Shown: positions 30,263 through 36,697 of the stretch, piece after piece | How positions within the stretch are numbered: the first letter of the stretch is position 1 | Layout of the letters: every line of letters begins with the position of its first letter | Virus record (IMG/VR): IMGVR_UViG_3300047300_000770 | Coordinates: 1-38,391 of that record | DNA from: a virus | Length of the DNA stretch: 38,391 nucleotides | Direction: 5' to 3' (one strand) | The notes under the pieces: model-generated | The model's database searches: none | Told to the model about the DNA's origin: nothing | Seen by the model: only the letters and a program-made list of their open reading frames with translations | Made by a program: the position numbers and the translations under genes

Positions 30263-30292
30263 AGATTACTACACTACTTATATATTTGTCAA
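30263..30292 (-). promoter_or_regulatory. Early-type promoter of the Tad2-like array operon
   Basis: TTGACA (30292-30287), 18 bp, TAATCT (30268-30263), then CATCAAGTTTTGGAGGAG. The divergent promoter for 30409 lies 56 bp away with two A/T quasi-palindromes (30299-30312 and 30321-30338) between them. Confidence 0.78.
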
Positions 30293-30348
30293 CCGTTCTA
30301 TCAAAAATAGTTAGTGAAAGTATTTTCAAAAATAGTTGCCTAGTTCTA

Positions 30349-30378
30349 TTGACAACACCGTAAAGTATTGCCTATACT
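30349..30378 (+). promoter_or_regulatory. Early-type promoter
   Basis: TTGACA (30349-30354), 18 bp, TATACT (30373-30378), then CATCAAGTTCGGAGG before the ATG at 30409. Confidence 0.82.
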
Positions 30379-30408
30379 GTTTACATCAAGTTCGGAGGAA
30401 ACAAAACA

Positions 30409-30795
30409 ATGTTGACAATCGCTGAAATCGTAGACGCTCTCGAGTCGGGCAAGATGGTAGTCGGAACTGAAGTCGAGACTGGTACTCCTATCAAGGCTGT
30501 ACTCGGAAATACCATCCGAGATTGGGAGTGCGGTGAAGGGGCTCACATTATCATCAACAGCATCGGTGCTGATGGTACTTACGAGTGGGAAGACCTTGCT
30601 GAGGTATACGAAGATGACTTCCAGTCGTCTGGCTGGTTCGATGCACCAGAGTACTACGTTTGGGAATCAGTCGAGAATGCACCAAACCTCGTTTCGCTGG
30701 GGTTTGCACTCCACACAAATCCCGCTTGCGATGAAGTGTGGGACTCAGTCGGTCACTGGGACGCTCAACAGGCAAAGATGGGCTTACCGAGGTAA
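30409..30795 (+). CDS. Acidic protein of unknown function
   Basis: 128 residues (MLTIAEIVDALESGKMVVGT...). The opening 'helix, SGKxV' faintly resembles the Tad2-like start, but no DDWE ending follows, and the rest (GAHIIINSIGADGTYEWEDL..., FDAPEYYVWESVENAPNLVS) is unlike that family. It is acidic and Trp-rich. Driven by one of the best early-type promoters in the window, and upstream of two XRE regulators. Function unknown. Confidence 0.75.
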   Translation: MLTIAEIVDALESGKMVVGTEVETGTPIKAVLGNTIRDWECGEGAHIIINSIGADGTYEWEDLAEVYEDDFQSSGWFDAPEYYVWESVENAPNLVSLGFALHTNPACDEVWDSVGHWDAQQAKMGLPR

Positions 30796-30826
30796 TCGGT
30801 AGGCTCACATCACAACTAACGTGTAT

Positions 30827-30843
30827 GGGGCTCACAGAGCCCC
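30827..30843 (+). promoter_or_regulatory. Intercistronic hairpin
   Basis: GGGGCTC, ACA, GAGCCCC: a perfect 7-bp stem without a T-run, about 22 nt before the ribosome site of the first XRE gene. It may partly terminate or protect the upstream mRNA. Confidence 0.55.
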
Positions 30844-30877
30844 GTACGGACACATAAAACAAACGAGGAGGATAGTA

Positions 30878-31138
30878 ATGACAGAAGTAGCAAGTGAAGT
30901 AAGTGCGAAATTTGGAGCGTGGCTCCGAGGGGTTCGTGAGGACAATGGTTATAGCGTTCGTGGAATGGCAAAGGTGTTAGAGGTAACGCCGAGTTACCTA
31001 TCAAAAGTTGAGCGTGGCGATTTCACGCCCTTGACCCTAGAGAAGTTAGTCATCGTGAGTCACTCATTCAACATACCTATTGCGACACTGTTGGAGAAGG
31101 CTGGACGTTGTGAACATTGTGGAGGGTTTAAGCACTAA
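30878..31138 (+). CDS. XRE-family regulator with a C-terminal CxxC
   Basis: 86 residues from the ATG at 30878 (GAGGAGGATAGTA upstream). A Cro/CI helix-turn-helix covers about 12-65: WLRGVREDNGYSVRGMAKVL, TPSYLSKVERGDFTPLTLEK, LVIVSHSFNIPIATLLEKAG. The tail CEHCGGFKH could bind a metal with a second subunit. It is the kind of regulator that could read the shared palindromic box at the early promoters. It overlaps the next XRE gene by one base (TAATG). Confidence 0.88.
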   Translation: MTEVASEVSAKFGAWLRGVREDNGYSVRGMAKVLEVTPSYLSKVERGDFTPLTLEKLVIVSHSFNIPIATLLEKAGRCEHCGGFKH

Positions 31139-31410
31139 TGCAACGAGATAGGAAGATGGTGGCGGGTGATATTGAACTTGCGTATGGACGGTCTGTATCA
31201 CGCCTGAGACGACGTATAGGGCTAGGTCAAGAAGCATTTGCGTACAAGGCAAATATCAACCGAACGTACATGACAGATATCGAACTCGGACGACGTTCCG
31301 TAGGGATTGGAATCACACAGAAGATTTGCCAAGCACTCAATGTGAGCCTAGTCGAGTTTGCTGTTGAACTCACGAATCAAGTCGAAAACCTAAAACGAGA
31401 ACCCAAGTAA
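31138..31410 (+). CDS. XRE-family regulator
   Basis: 90 residues with an HTH at about 14-70: ELAYGRSVSRLRRRIGLGQE, AFAYKANINRTYMTDIELGR, RSVGIGITQKICQALNVSLV. A short helical tail follows. The pattern is of the restriction-controller or repressor type. Translation is coupled to the first XRE gene. Two HTH proteins made together could form a heteromeric switch, but this is inference. Confidence 0.88.
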   Translation: MQRDRKMVAGDIELAYGRSVSRLRRRIGLGQEAFAYKANINRTYMTDIELGRRSVGIGITQKICQALNVSLVEFAVELTNQVENLKREPK

Positions 31411-31414
31411 CCAA

Positions 31415-31443
31415 AAAGCCCCGCTGACAAGGCGGGGCTTTCC
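31415..31443 (+). terminator. Rho-independent terminator
   Basis: AAAGCCCCGC (31415-31424) and GCGGGGCTTT (31432-31441) form a perfect 10-bp stem with a 7-nt loop. It closes the XRE pair. Confidence 0.9.
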
Positions 31444-31491
31444 TGTTGGACACAGAGTCTAGGAGAAGAAAGAGAAACTAGACTGACCTGA

Positions 31492-32508
31492 TTATACCGA
31501 ATCATCTATAGTGTCGGCAATATTATCTGAATCGGTGACTCTTGCACTCTTCCTAAACGATGGGTTGCCCCTTGGTCTCGAGTGGGGTTTCAGGTCATTG
31601 ACTTCTTTGATGACATCACCCGTTGTAACCATCTTCACTGAAGGAGCATACGAGATTCCAGTGCTGGAGTATCTTGTGCCGTCTTGTGTGATTACAGTTG
31701 CTTTGTCCTTGATGAAGACGATGACTCGACCACCTTCATGTCGGATTGCTTCTGTATTTGCCTCTACGAACTCAGCGTCGCCCTGTACTCTAAGGACGGC
31801 ATTACCGCTGAGGATAGCAAAGGTTGCTTCGTAGGCATCGACTATGGCGTTCTCGCTTGCATGAACAGTTGCTCCGGGGTTGGCGATGACTGTAGCCTGA
31901 CCTGACGCAACAACGAGGTTTGTGTCATTGGTAATGACTCGAGCAAACCCATTGGCTTTTGCTTCGGCTTGCTCGTAAAGACGGCACATACCGGACGATG
32001 CGTTTACCTCTGATGTACCGTAAGCATCAACAGTCAGTTGACACTCCTCGTGTGCAAAGATGACCCCTTGAGTGAGGCGTACCATACAGTGCCCGTTTTC
32101 AGCGATATGCACACGCCCGTCATTAATCACATGAACGTAAGTGTTGCGTTTCGGCTCTTCCTGTATGAACAGATTGCCGCCATCAACAAGCAACTCACGC
32201 TCGTTCTCAGCAATGACCGTATCGTTCCTACCAATGACCCTGTACTCAGTGGTCGTGAATGGGGACGTAGCCTCCTCTAAAACACCTGTACTGACTTTGC
32301 GGGTAAACCTTACACGAGGACGCTTGTAGTACGACGTGTCAGGAGTAAGGATAGAAACTTCCCATACGTCTTTGTTGAATGAGACTTGTGCATCGACATT
32401 CGTCCATACCTCAAGGTTTGCCGTCATGTTAGGGTGTGGGTCGCTGTCCAGAGTTCCCCGTTGCTCCACTCCGTACCAAGTTCTTCCTTCGACTACGACG
32501 TAAGGCAT
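31492..32508 (-). CDS. Beta-repeat (possible beta-helix) protein
   Basis: 338 residues. About residues 95-285 are made of short strand-turn units rich in Ala/Val/Asn/Gly with a period near 8 (ARVITNDTNLVVASGQATVI, ANPGATVHASENAIVDAYEA, TFAILSGNAVLRVQGDAEFV), as in beta-helices or solenoids. The C-terminal 50 residues are basic and probably disordered. GGAAGGA precedes the ATG. Its place in the SSB transcript is unusual for a fibre-like fold. The role is not known: surface-binding, scaffold and DNA-mimic are all possible. It overlaps the preceding gene by 80 nt. Confidence 0.7.
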   Translation of the reverse strand: MPYVVVEGRTWYGVEQRGTLDSDPHPNMTANLEVWTNVDAQVSFNKDVWEVSILTPDTSYYKRPRVRFTRKVSTGVLEEATSPFTTTEYRVIGRNDTVIAENERELLVDGGNLFIQEEPKRNTYVHVINDGRVHIAENGHCMVRLTQGVIFAHEECQLTVDAYGTSEVNASSGMCRLYEQAEAKANGFARVITNDTNLVVASGQATVIANPGATVHASENAIVDAYEATFAILSGNAVLRVQGDAEFVEANTEAIRHEGGRVIVFIKDKATVITQDGTRYSSTGISYAPSVKMVTTGDVIKEVNDLKPHSRPRGNPSFRKSARVTDSDNIADTIDDSV

Positions 32509-32752
32509 TCCGTTTGTCCTTCCAATTGTTGTAAGCCACGAGCGACAACTCGTGTATGTAAGCGTGAGGTAACCCGATGATGGATGATAACGCCTCAGTG
32601 AACTCCATATCTGGAGTACCTCTCATGAGACGCATCAGGAGTGCATGGTACGAGAGGTCATACCCCTTTTGCCGCAACTCCTTCAGTACATCGGTGTGGT
32701 AGTAGCCCTTATTGAACAGGGCTACTCCATACACTTTTCGAAACTCCGTCAT
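32429..32752 (-). CDS. Small protein with a repressor-like helical domain
   Basis: 107 residues. Residues 7-70 are helical with the rhythm of phage repressor N-domains (GVALFNKGYYHTDVLKELRQ, LSYHALLMRLMRGTPDMEFT, EALSSIIGLPHAYIHEL), though no clear HTH score can be claimed. The tail is basic (KDKRNALRRSRRKNLVRSG), suggesting nucleic-acid contact. ATGA overlap with the end of SSB. Its last 80 nt overlap the beta-repeat gene in another frame. Confidence 0.6.
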   Translation of the reverse strand: MTEFRKVYGVALFNKGYYHTDVLKELRQKGYDLSYHALLMRLMRGTPDMEFTEALSSIIGLPHAYIHELSLVAYNNWKDKRNALRRSRRKNLVRSGATGNSGQRPTP

Positions 32753-33249
32753 GCAAACGGATTGCCTCCAGCGGGAGCATCGTCAAACGGGTCGCTGATG
32801 TCATCCATTGGGATTGGTCGCACCTGACGCTGAACAGGAGCCTGAGCCTGTCGGTAGGGTTGCCCGTCCTGAGCGGGACGTGAGTACGAGCCACCACCAG
32901 AGTTGCCATTACCAGCGTTCTCAGGAGCCCTATCAAGCCCCTTTAGTTTCTCGGCGACCACTTCAGCGATGGTACGCTTTTCGCCCTCTTTTGTCATGTA
33001 GTCACGAATCTGGAGTTTCCCAGATACGGCGATGAGACGACCCTTGCCAAGGTAGTTGATGGCAAACTCAGCGGTCTTTCCCCATGCTACGAGGTTTATA
33101 AAGTCCGAGGCTACTTCCCCAGCCTCTTTCTTCTCACGACTAATTTCCCTATCGACAGCGATTCTCATGCTCGCCTTTGTCATCCCACTTTGGAGTTGGG
33201 TTCCTTCAGGTTCGGCGACAAGTCGCCCTATCAGTAATACTTGATTCAT
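32749..33249 (-). CDS. ssb: Single-stranded DNA-binding protein
   Basis: 166 residues. OB-fold landmarks: MNQVLLIGRLVAEPEGTQLQ, ASMRIAVDREI, DFINLVAWGKTAEFAINYLG and GRLIAVSGKLQIRDY (about 1-105). A Gly/Gln/Pro-rich linker leads to an acidic end with DDISDPFDDAP and a final NPFA, which differs from the bacterial DDDIPF tip but keeps the Asp-Pro-Phe idea. It coats single strands for the recombination and replication proteins. The ATG at 33249 lies 6 nt from a -10, with no Shine-Dalgarno. Confidence 0.92.
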   Translation of the reverse strand: MNQVLLIGRLVAEPEGTQLQSGMTKASMRIAVDREISREKKEAGEVASDFINLVAWGKTAEFAINYLGKGRLIAVSGKLQIRDYMTKEGEKRTIAEVVAEKLKGLDRAPENAGNGNSGGGSYSRPAQDGQPYRQAQAPVQRQVRPIPMDDISDPFDDAPAGGNPFA

Positions 33250-33255
33250 GCCCCG

Positions 33256-33285
33256 AGTGTAACACACTATTTTCGGAAGTGTCAA
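33256..33285 (-). promoter_or_regulatory. Leaderless promoter of ssb
   Basis: TTGACA (33285-33280), 18 bp, TACACT (33261-33256), then GGGGC-containing 6 nt and the ATG at 33249. Same -10 to ATG distance as the other three leaderless units. Confidence 0.65.
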
Positions 33286-33298
33286 CTGTACTAAACAG

Positions 33299-33324
33299 AA
33301 AAACCCGGGAGGTCATCCCGGGTT
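33299..33324 (-). terminator. Rho-independent terminator
   Basis: On the minus strand AACCCGGGA and TCCCGGGTT pair perfectly (9 bp, 5-nt loop), followed by Ts. It closes the 33341-33748 gene just before the ssb promoter. Confidence 0.88.
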
Positions 33325-33340
33325 CCATCAGCGTTCCAGA

Positions 33341-33748
33341 TTAGTCGATTCTGGATGACATCCAAGTGTTGATACCCTTTGCCTCCAGAATCGGTTGCCA
33401 TGCACTCCAATAGGCTTCCTGAAGTTCCATTGATTGGCATAGGGCTCCGAACTCATTAAGAGTTCCCATACCGAGGCTATACAACTGAATACGATTCTCG
33501 TATCCAAGTGCATCTTTGTGCTTCAGGTACTGAGCGAATCCGCACCGCCCGTTGGATACCTTTAGGCTTACAAAGCCAAATGGATACCCGTACATCTTGT
33601 ACTTCACCTTACGGCTGGAGTCTAGAATGACATCGGCTTCACGAGCCATAATGACACGCTTCGCTTTCTTTGCGGATGCCATACCAGCCTTATGGGCTCG
33701 GGCGATAAGCCTATCAAACTTTGCGATTGTTACTTCACTGATTGCCAT
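33341..33748 (-). CDS. Basic protein of unknown function
   Basis: 135 residues (MAISEVTIAKFDRLIARAHK...). A Lys/Ala-rich N-terminal helix leads to a beta-rich core (YKMYGYPFGFVSLKVSNGRC) and a helical end (ELQEAYWSAWQPILEAKG). Not recognised. It starts in an early-type leader (TCAAGTTCGTAAGAGG) and is a one-gene unit between promoter 33781 and the terminator at 33299. Confidence 0.72.
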   Translation of the reverse strand: MAISEVTIAKFDRLIARAHKAGMASAKKAKRVIMAREADVILDSSRKVKYKMYGYPFGFVSLKVSNGRCGFAQYLKHKDALGYENRIQLYSLGMGTLNEFGALCQSMELQEAYWSAWQPILEAKGINTWMSSRID

Positions 33749-33780
33749 TGTGTTTACCTCTTACGAACTTGAATAGACAG

Positions 33781-33809
33781 AGTGTACTTGACTCAATACA
33801 CTCTGTCAA
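33781..33809 (-). promoter_or_regulatory. Early-type promoter
   Basis: TTGACA (33809-33804), 17 bp, TACACT (33786-33781), then ATTCAAGTTCGTAAGAGG. Confidence 0.75.
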
Positions 33810-33821
33810 ACCTATTAGAAA

Positions 33822-34028
33822 TTAGAAATCAAACTTGAGCGTAACGTCAGGGTTGGAAACCTTCCAAGCCTTGATTACATTGATAATCGAGGCGGAACCC
33901 TTAGGGAAAGTTCCCATTACGATACGAGCGATAGGACGCTTTCCAGAACCGATGTGTCCGATGATTTCGGTCATTTCCATACCGTGAACCGTCGTGTTTT
34001 TGATGTTTACAGTGATTACAGTGTTCAT
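33822..34028 (-). CDS. Small protein, paralogue of the 34565 gene
   Basis: 68 residues from the ATG at 34028. It reads VHGMEMTEIIGHIGSGKRPI then ARIVMGTFPKGSASIINVIK, and aligns with the plus-strand 34565 product over almost its whole length (GKRPxxRIVMGTxPxG, then a helix and 'NPD' before a final strand). The compact strand-Gly-Lys loop might suggest a phosphate contact, but the motif is too short for a P-loop. Early promoter 34062 drives it. Unknown function. Confidence 0.74.
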   Translation of the reverse strand: MNTVITVNIKNTTVHGMEMTEIIGHIGSGKRPIARIVMGTFPKGSASIINVIKAWKVSNPDVTLKFDF

Positions 34029-34061
34029 TATGTTTACCCCTCGTCCGAACTTGATGTGGAA

Positions 34062-34090
34062 AGTATAGGCAATGCTTTTTGATATGTCAA
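34062..34090 (-). promoter_or_regulatory. Early-type promoter
   Basis: TTGACA (34090-34085), 17 bp, TATACT (34067-34062), then CATCAAGTTCGG. Quasi-palindrome core TATTTTTGAAAATA at 34110-34123. Confidence 0.8.
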
Positions 34091-34140
34091 TACCTGTGTC
34101 ACGGTATTTTTGAAAATATTTTGACATACCTATAGACAAG

Positions 34141-34502
34141 AGCTGGTCTATATATAAGGTACGCACGGGCACACACACAGGCACACACACGCGGAATTAG
34201 TACTTAACTAATTAAGTAGTTAACGTAGTACTAATTAGGTTGTTAATTAAGTCTTCCCTAATTAGTACCTACTGAACTAATTAAAGGTAGGGGGTATGGG
34301 GGAAGGGTAGAGTAAGACCTATACATGACAGCCCTGAGTTGAGTCCGGGATTACATGAATGAAAGCCCGTGTAAGCCCCTACAACGCCCGTAGAGGCGTT
34401 CTACATATCCATATAGGCTAACTTATCGTCTGGAGTCAAAACGAGGCTGTACGGTCATTCTGGAGGCTTGAATCTTTTTCGAAAAATAGTTAGGTAGGGG
34501 TA
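34141..34502. other. Gene-free, repeat-dense A/T region, origin-like
   Basis: No gene is visible between 34029 and 34564. The part from 34166 to 34190 carries two GCACACACAC-type repeats. 34195-34290 is strongly A/T-rich with three copies of AATTAGTAC (34195, 34260 direct; 34228-34236 inverted), an inner inverted repeat TTAACTA/TAGTTAA (34204-34223), and several TTAATTAA-like words. Then come a G-rich purine strand (34286-34315) and a small hairpin ACGCC/GGCGT near 34394-34409. Repeats plus A/T-rich DNA between divergent early genes are typical of phage origins; no initiator site is proven. Confidence 0.5.
34195..34236. repeat. Nested inverted repeats (10 bp and 7 bp)
   Basis: AATTAGTACT (34195-34204) and AGTACTAATT (34227-34236) are perfect inverted repeats 22 bp apart; TTAACTA (34204-34210) and TAGTTAA (34217-34223) nest inside. 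A third AATTAGTAC lies at 34260-34268. Confidence 0.85.
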
Positions 34503-34531
34503 TTGACATTACGAATATCGTTGCCTATACT
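34503..34531 (+). promoter_or_regulatory. Early-type promoter
   Basis: TTGACA (34503-34508), 17 bp, TATACT (34526-34531), then AATCAAGTTCGAGGAG before the ATG at 34565. An A/T quasi-palindrome lies at about 34474-34492. Confidence 0.82.
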
Positions 34532-34564
34532 CTCTACATTAATCAAGTTCGAGGAGTAAACAAA

Positions 34565-34765
34565 ATGGTCACTACAGTCAAGGTCAGCACAACGACGTTC
34601 GTTCAGTCCGGTATCGAGATGACATCTGTCATCGGAACCTTTGGCAATGGCAAGCGTCCTGTAGGTCGCATCGTGATGGGAACCTACCCTACAGGAACGG
34701 TCGCTTGGTACGCCGTACTTGCGACGTGGATGAAAGCAAACCCTGACATCAAGGTTGCATTCTAA
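34565..34765 (+). CDS. Small protein, paralogue of the 33822 gene
   Basis: 66 residues (MVTTVKVSTTTFVQSGIEMT...). IGTFGNGKRPVGRIVMGTYP matches IGHIGSGKRPIARIVMGTFP of the opposite-strand gene; both end in a helix and a 'NPD...F' strand. Copies face away from each other across the repeat region. GAGGAG lies 9 nt before the ATG. Function unknown. Confidence 0.76.
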   Translation: MVTTVKVSTTTFVQSGIEMTSVIGTFGNGKRPVGRIVMGTYPTGTVAWYAVLATWMKANPDIKVAF

Positions 34766-34774
34766 AATTTCTTA

Positions 34775-34806
34775 CCGGGGTTTGTCACGAAACTGGCAAA
34801 TCCCGG
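34775..34806 (+). promoter_or_regulatory. Intercistronic hairpin
   Basis: CCGGGGTTTG (34775-34784) and CAAATCCCGG (34797-34806) pair over 10 bp with one G-T. There is no T-run, and the next gene starts 25 nt on, so it probably protects the upstream mRNA or tunes read-through. Confidence 0.6.
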
Positions 34807-34830
34807 GACTATATCAGTGAAGGTGAAACT

Positions 34831-35331
34831 ATGAACAACAAACTCTACATCCCAGACATCTCTAACATGACCCGCCCTCAGCGTATGAAGTGGGCTATGT
34901 CTAACCTCGAACTCGCCGAGTACGTTGGTTACCGGAAAGATATGCTCGGCTACCTTGCACTCAAGGGGCACTTTGTATCCGAGGAATCCAACCGTGACGT
35001 GCTGTTCACGATTTTTATGGAAGCGGATAAGGCATTCAACTTCTTTGTTGACTACCTCGAGAATGCACATCCGCTCGAATCCGATGAAGAACGGACAGCA
35101 ATGTTGGCAAATAACGCCTATCCAACGGAACTCATGCATGAGGCATTCCAGAATGTCAATGACACGTTCTTTGCACGGCGTGGGGAAACCGGAAACCTAA
35201 GTGCTACATCACTTGGCTTCACGTTTACCAGTGACAATGAGCCGTACGACCCGCTATGGTGGGTTTATCGATTCATCGACTTCTACCTCAAGTCATGCTC
35301 TGAAGGTAGTGGAAAGCCTTTCGATAACTGA
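34831..35331 (+). CDS. Acidic helical protein of unknown function
   Basis: 166 residues (MNNKLYIPDISNMTRPQRMK...). Largely helical with many aromatic residues (YRKDMLGYLALKGHFVSEES, AFNFFVDYLENAHPLESDEE, WWVYRFIDFYLKSCSEGSGK). Net acidic. GAAGGTG precedes the ATG. It shares the early transcript of the 34565 gene. Not recognised; such early acidic proteins often bind host enzymes, but this cannot be shown. Confidence 0.72.
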   Translation: MNNKLYIPDISNMTRPQRMKWAMSNLELAEYVGYRKDMLGYLALKGHFVSEESNRDVLFTIFMEADKAFNFFVDYLENAHPLESDEERTAMLANNAYPTELMHEAFQNVNDTFFARRGETGNLSATSLGFTFTSDNEPYDPLWWVYRFIDFYLKSCSEGSGKPFDN

Positions 35332-35347
35332 TAGCCCTAACTGAGTC

Positions 35348-35388
35348 AAGCCCCTGTATGAGCCTTCTAGAGCCCTACAGGGGCTTTG
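35348..35388 (+). terminator. Rho-independent-like terminator
   Basis: AAGCCCCTGTA (35348-35358) and TACAGGGGCTT (35376-35386) form an 11-bp stem around a 17-nt loop, followed by a short T tract. Confidence 0.8.
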
Positions 35389-35397
35389 TAATTTGAC

Positions 35398-35426
35398 TTG
35401 CACTAACTGATTCAGATGTGTTACAT
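35398..35426 (+). promoter_or_regulatory. Putative promoter
   Basis: TTGCAC (35398-35403), 17 bp, TTACAT (35421-35426). A second TTGACA at 35444-35449 lacks a good -10. It would drive the 35477 operon. Confidence 0.45.
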
Positions 35427-35476
35427 TCAAGCCCCGGGCGAACTATTGACAACCGGGATGCTACTGAGGAGAAAGC

Positions 35477-35692
35477 ATGACAATCAGCGACATGATTCCG
35501 CACCTGATATCTGGGGCGACGGTTACCCGCAAGTCAAGTACAGTTGACAGGACAATCCGATACAACCGAACTACAAAGAGTTTTCATGAGGGCATACAAG
35601 GCATTCAGGACATGATTGTCGCCCGTAGAATCGAGTTGACAATCGATGACCTTAAAGCCGAGGATTGGGAATTAGTTAATGACGGGAATTGA
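35477..35692 (+). CDS. Tad2-like (DUF2829-like) protein, plus-strand copy 1
   Basis: 71 residues. MTISDMIPHLISGATVTRKS matches the family opening with VxR but without the Trp, and LKAEDWELVNDG matches the closing 'AxDWE'. The middle is basic (TIRYNRTTKSFHEGIQGIQD). GAGGAGAAAG stands before the ATG. A second family member overlaps its end by 14 nt in the style of the minus-strand array. Confidence 0.7.
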   Translation: MTISDMIPHLISGATVTRKSSTVDRTIRYNRTTKSFHEGIQGIQDMIVARRIELTIDDLKAEDWELVNDGN

Positions 35693-35888
35693 CGCACTGA
35701 TAATGCTTAGGAGCGGCAAGGCGGTTTTGATTACGCTGGTCGATGACTACCGGATTCAAATCGAAGCAACTAACCAGACGCTCGCCAATGGCGAAGTCGA
35801 AACCTCTATCAGGGTGTACGGGACTCCGTTGAATAATGACATTCTCCTGTACAACCTGCTCAATGAACAATGGACTGTACTGAAATGA
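35679..35888 (+). CDS. Probable diverged Tad2-like protein, plus-strand copy 2
   Basis: 69 residues. MTGIDALIMLRSGKAVLITL is close to the array copies' MTGxxALxxLRxGKxV start, even at DNA level (ATGACGGG), and the end reads LLNEQWTVLK where the others have DDWEVVE. The Arg-x-x-Trp motif is missing. I see it as a drifted member; a chance similarity of the first 20 residues is possible but less likely given the neighbouring copy. Confidence 0.62.
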   Translation: MTGIDALIMLRSGKAVLITLVDDYRIQIEATNQTLANGEVETSIRVYGTPLNNDILLYNLLNEQWTVLK

Positions 35889-36181
35889 CATCGATGTATC
35901 TATCTGGCTCGACTGAACACTATGTAGATGACTCTGGAAGATATGTAACCTATTGGAAGTTTGGATATTCCGATGCAAAGGTTGCGGCACACGTTAGGAA
36001 GTTTGATTTCACGCTTGATGTTGAAAATCACCGACGTGAAGTGGCATTCGTTGCAAGTGAGATTGTTTACGACGGTGATGGCAACCTTGTGCTAGATGAA
36101 AATGGGAAGCACACGACAAAGCCTATGAAGTATCGAGTCAAGTCATTCGTAATCGAGTTGGAACCTACACCAGATGAGTAG
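35885..36181 (+). CDS. Small beta protein of unknown function
   Basis: 98 residues from the ATG at 35885, which forms an ATGA overlap with the previous stop. It has a run of strands (GRYVTYWKFGYSDAKVAAHV, FDFTLDVENHRREVAFVASE) and a turn DGDGNLVLDENGKH that resembles a calcium-binding or beta-hairpin turn, then KPMKYRVKSFVIELE. Not recognised. Part of the 35477 operon. Confidence 0.7.
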   Translation: MTSMYLSGSTEHYVDDSGRYVTYWKFGYSDAKVAAHVRKFDFTLDVENHRREVAFVASEIVYDGDGNLVLDENGKHTTKPMKYRVKSFVIELEPTPDE

Positions 36182-36440
36182 CCCAACATTCAAAGATGTT
36201 GAGTGTGCCGTTGTCGATGCTATCGATTCACGGTTTGCAATCGGCGACTACCTAGTCACGGTCAACTGTTCAGACTCAGACGCAACGCTCACAATCACAG
36301 ACACAAAAAACGAGAAGGGTGTGTCACGAATCATCCCGTTTTGCAAACTCATCGCAAGTACTTTCCCAGAAGACATCGTGAGACAGATGATATGGAAGAT
36401 GCGTTCTGAACTGATGGACGCACGACAACGAGTAGGATGA
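36174..36440 (+). CDS. Small protein of unknown function
   Basis: 88 residues (MSSPTFKDVECAVVDAIDSR...), with strands YLVTVNCSDSDATLTITD and a helical C-terminal half (DIVRQMIWKMRSELMDARQR). It overlaps the end of the previous gene by 8 nt (GATGAGTAG). Not recognised. Confidence 0.68.
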   Translation: MSSPTFKDVECAVVDAIDSRFAIGDYLVTVNCSDSDATLTITDTKNEKGVSRIIPFCKLIASTFPEDIVRQMIWKMRSELMDARQRVG

Positions 36441-36447
36441 CCTAGAC

Positions 36448-36654
36448 ATGAAAAACAACAACCCATTCCAGTTTCAAGTCCCAATCCCAACAATGATAAG
36501 TGACCTCCAGAAGCACATAACCAACTTGCCGCAATATTCCGACGAGCAAAAGTTGTACATCCGAACCGACCGCTACATTGACGCACTGAGGAAGATTATC
36601 GAGGTACAAGAGGAAGAGATTGCTCACCTGAAAAAGAAATTGAAAAAGAAGTGA
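36448..36654 (+). CDS. Small coiled-coil protein with a Lys-rich end
   Basis: 68 residues (MKNNNPFQFQVPIPTMISDL...). The second half is a long charged helix with coiled-coil spacing (ALRKIIEVQEEEIAHLKKKL then KKK). It is the last gene of the 35477 operon; no terminator is evident before the RNA region that follows. Confidence 0.65.
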   Translation: MKNNNPFQFQVPIPTMISDLQKHITNLPQYSDEQKLYIRTDRYIDALRKIIEVQEEEIAHLKKKLKKK

Positions 36655-36662
36655 CTTTACTA

Positions 36663-36691
36663 TTGACAATCAGTTTCCTGTGAAGTAACAT
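36663..36691 (+). promoter_or_regulatory. Promoter for a structured RNA
   Basis: TTGACA (36663-36668), 17 bp, TAACAT (36686-36691). The expected start site near 36698 falls on the first base of a stem that closes the RNA. Confidence 0.6.
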
Positions 36692-36697
36692 CTATAC

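Noticed and set aside
34166-34190. CRISPR-like or satellite array in the CA-rich stretch
   Set aside because: Only two short GCACACACAC units without spacers; treated as part of the origin-like region.
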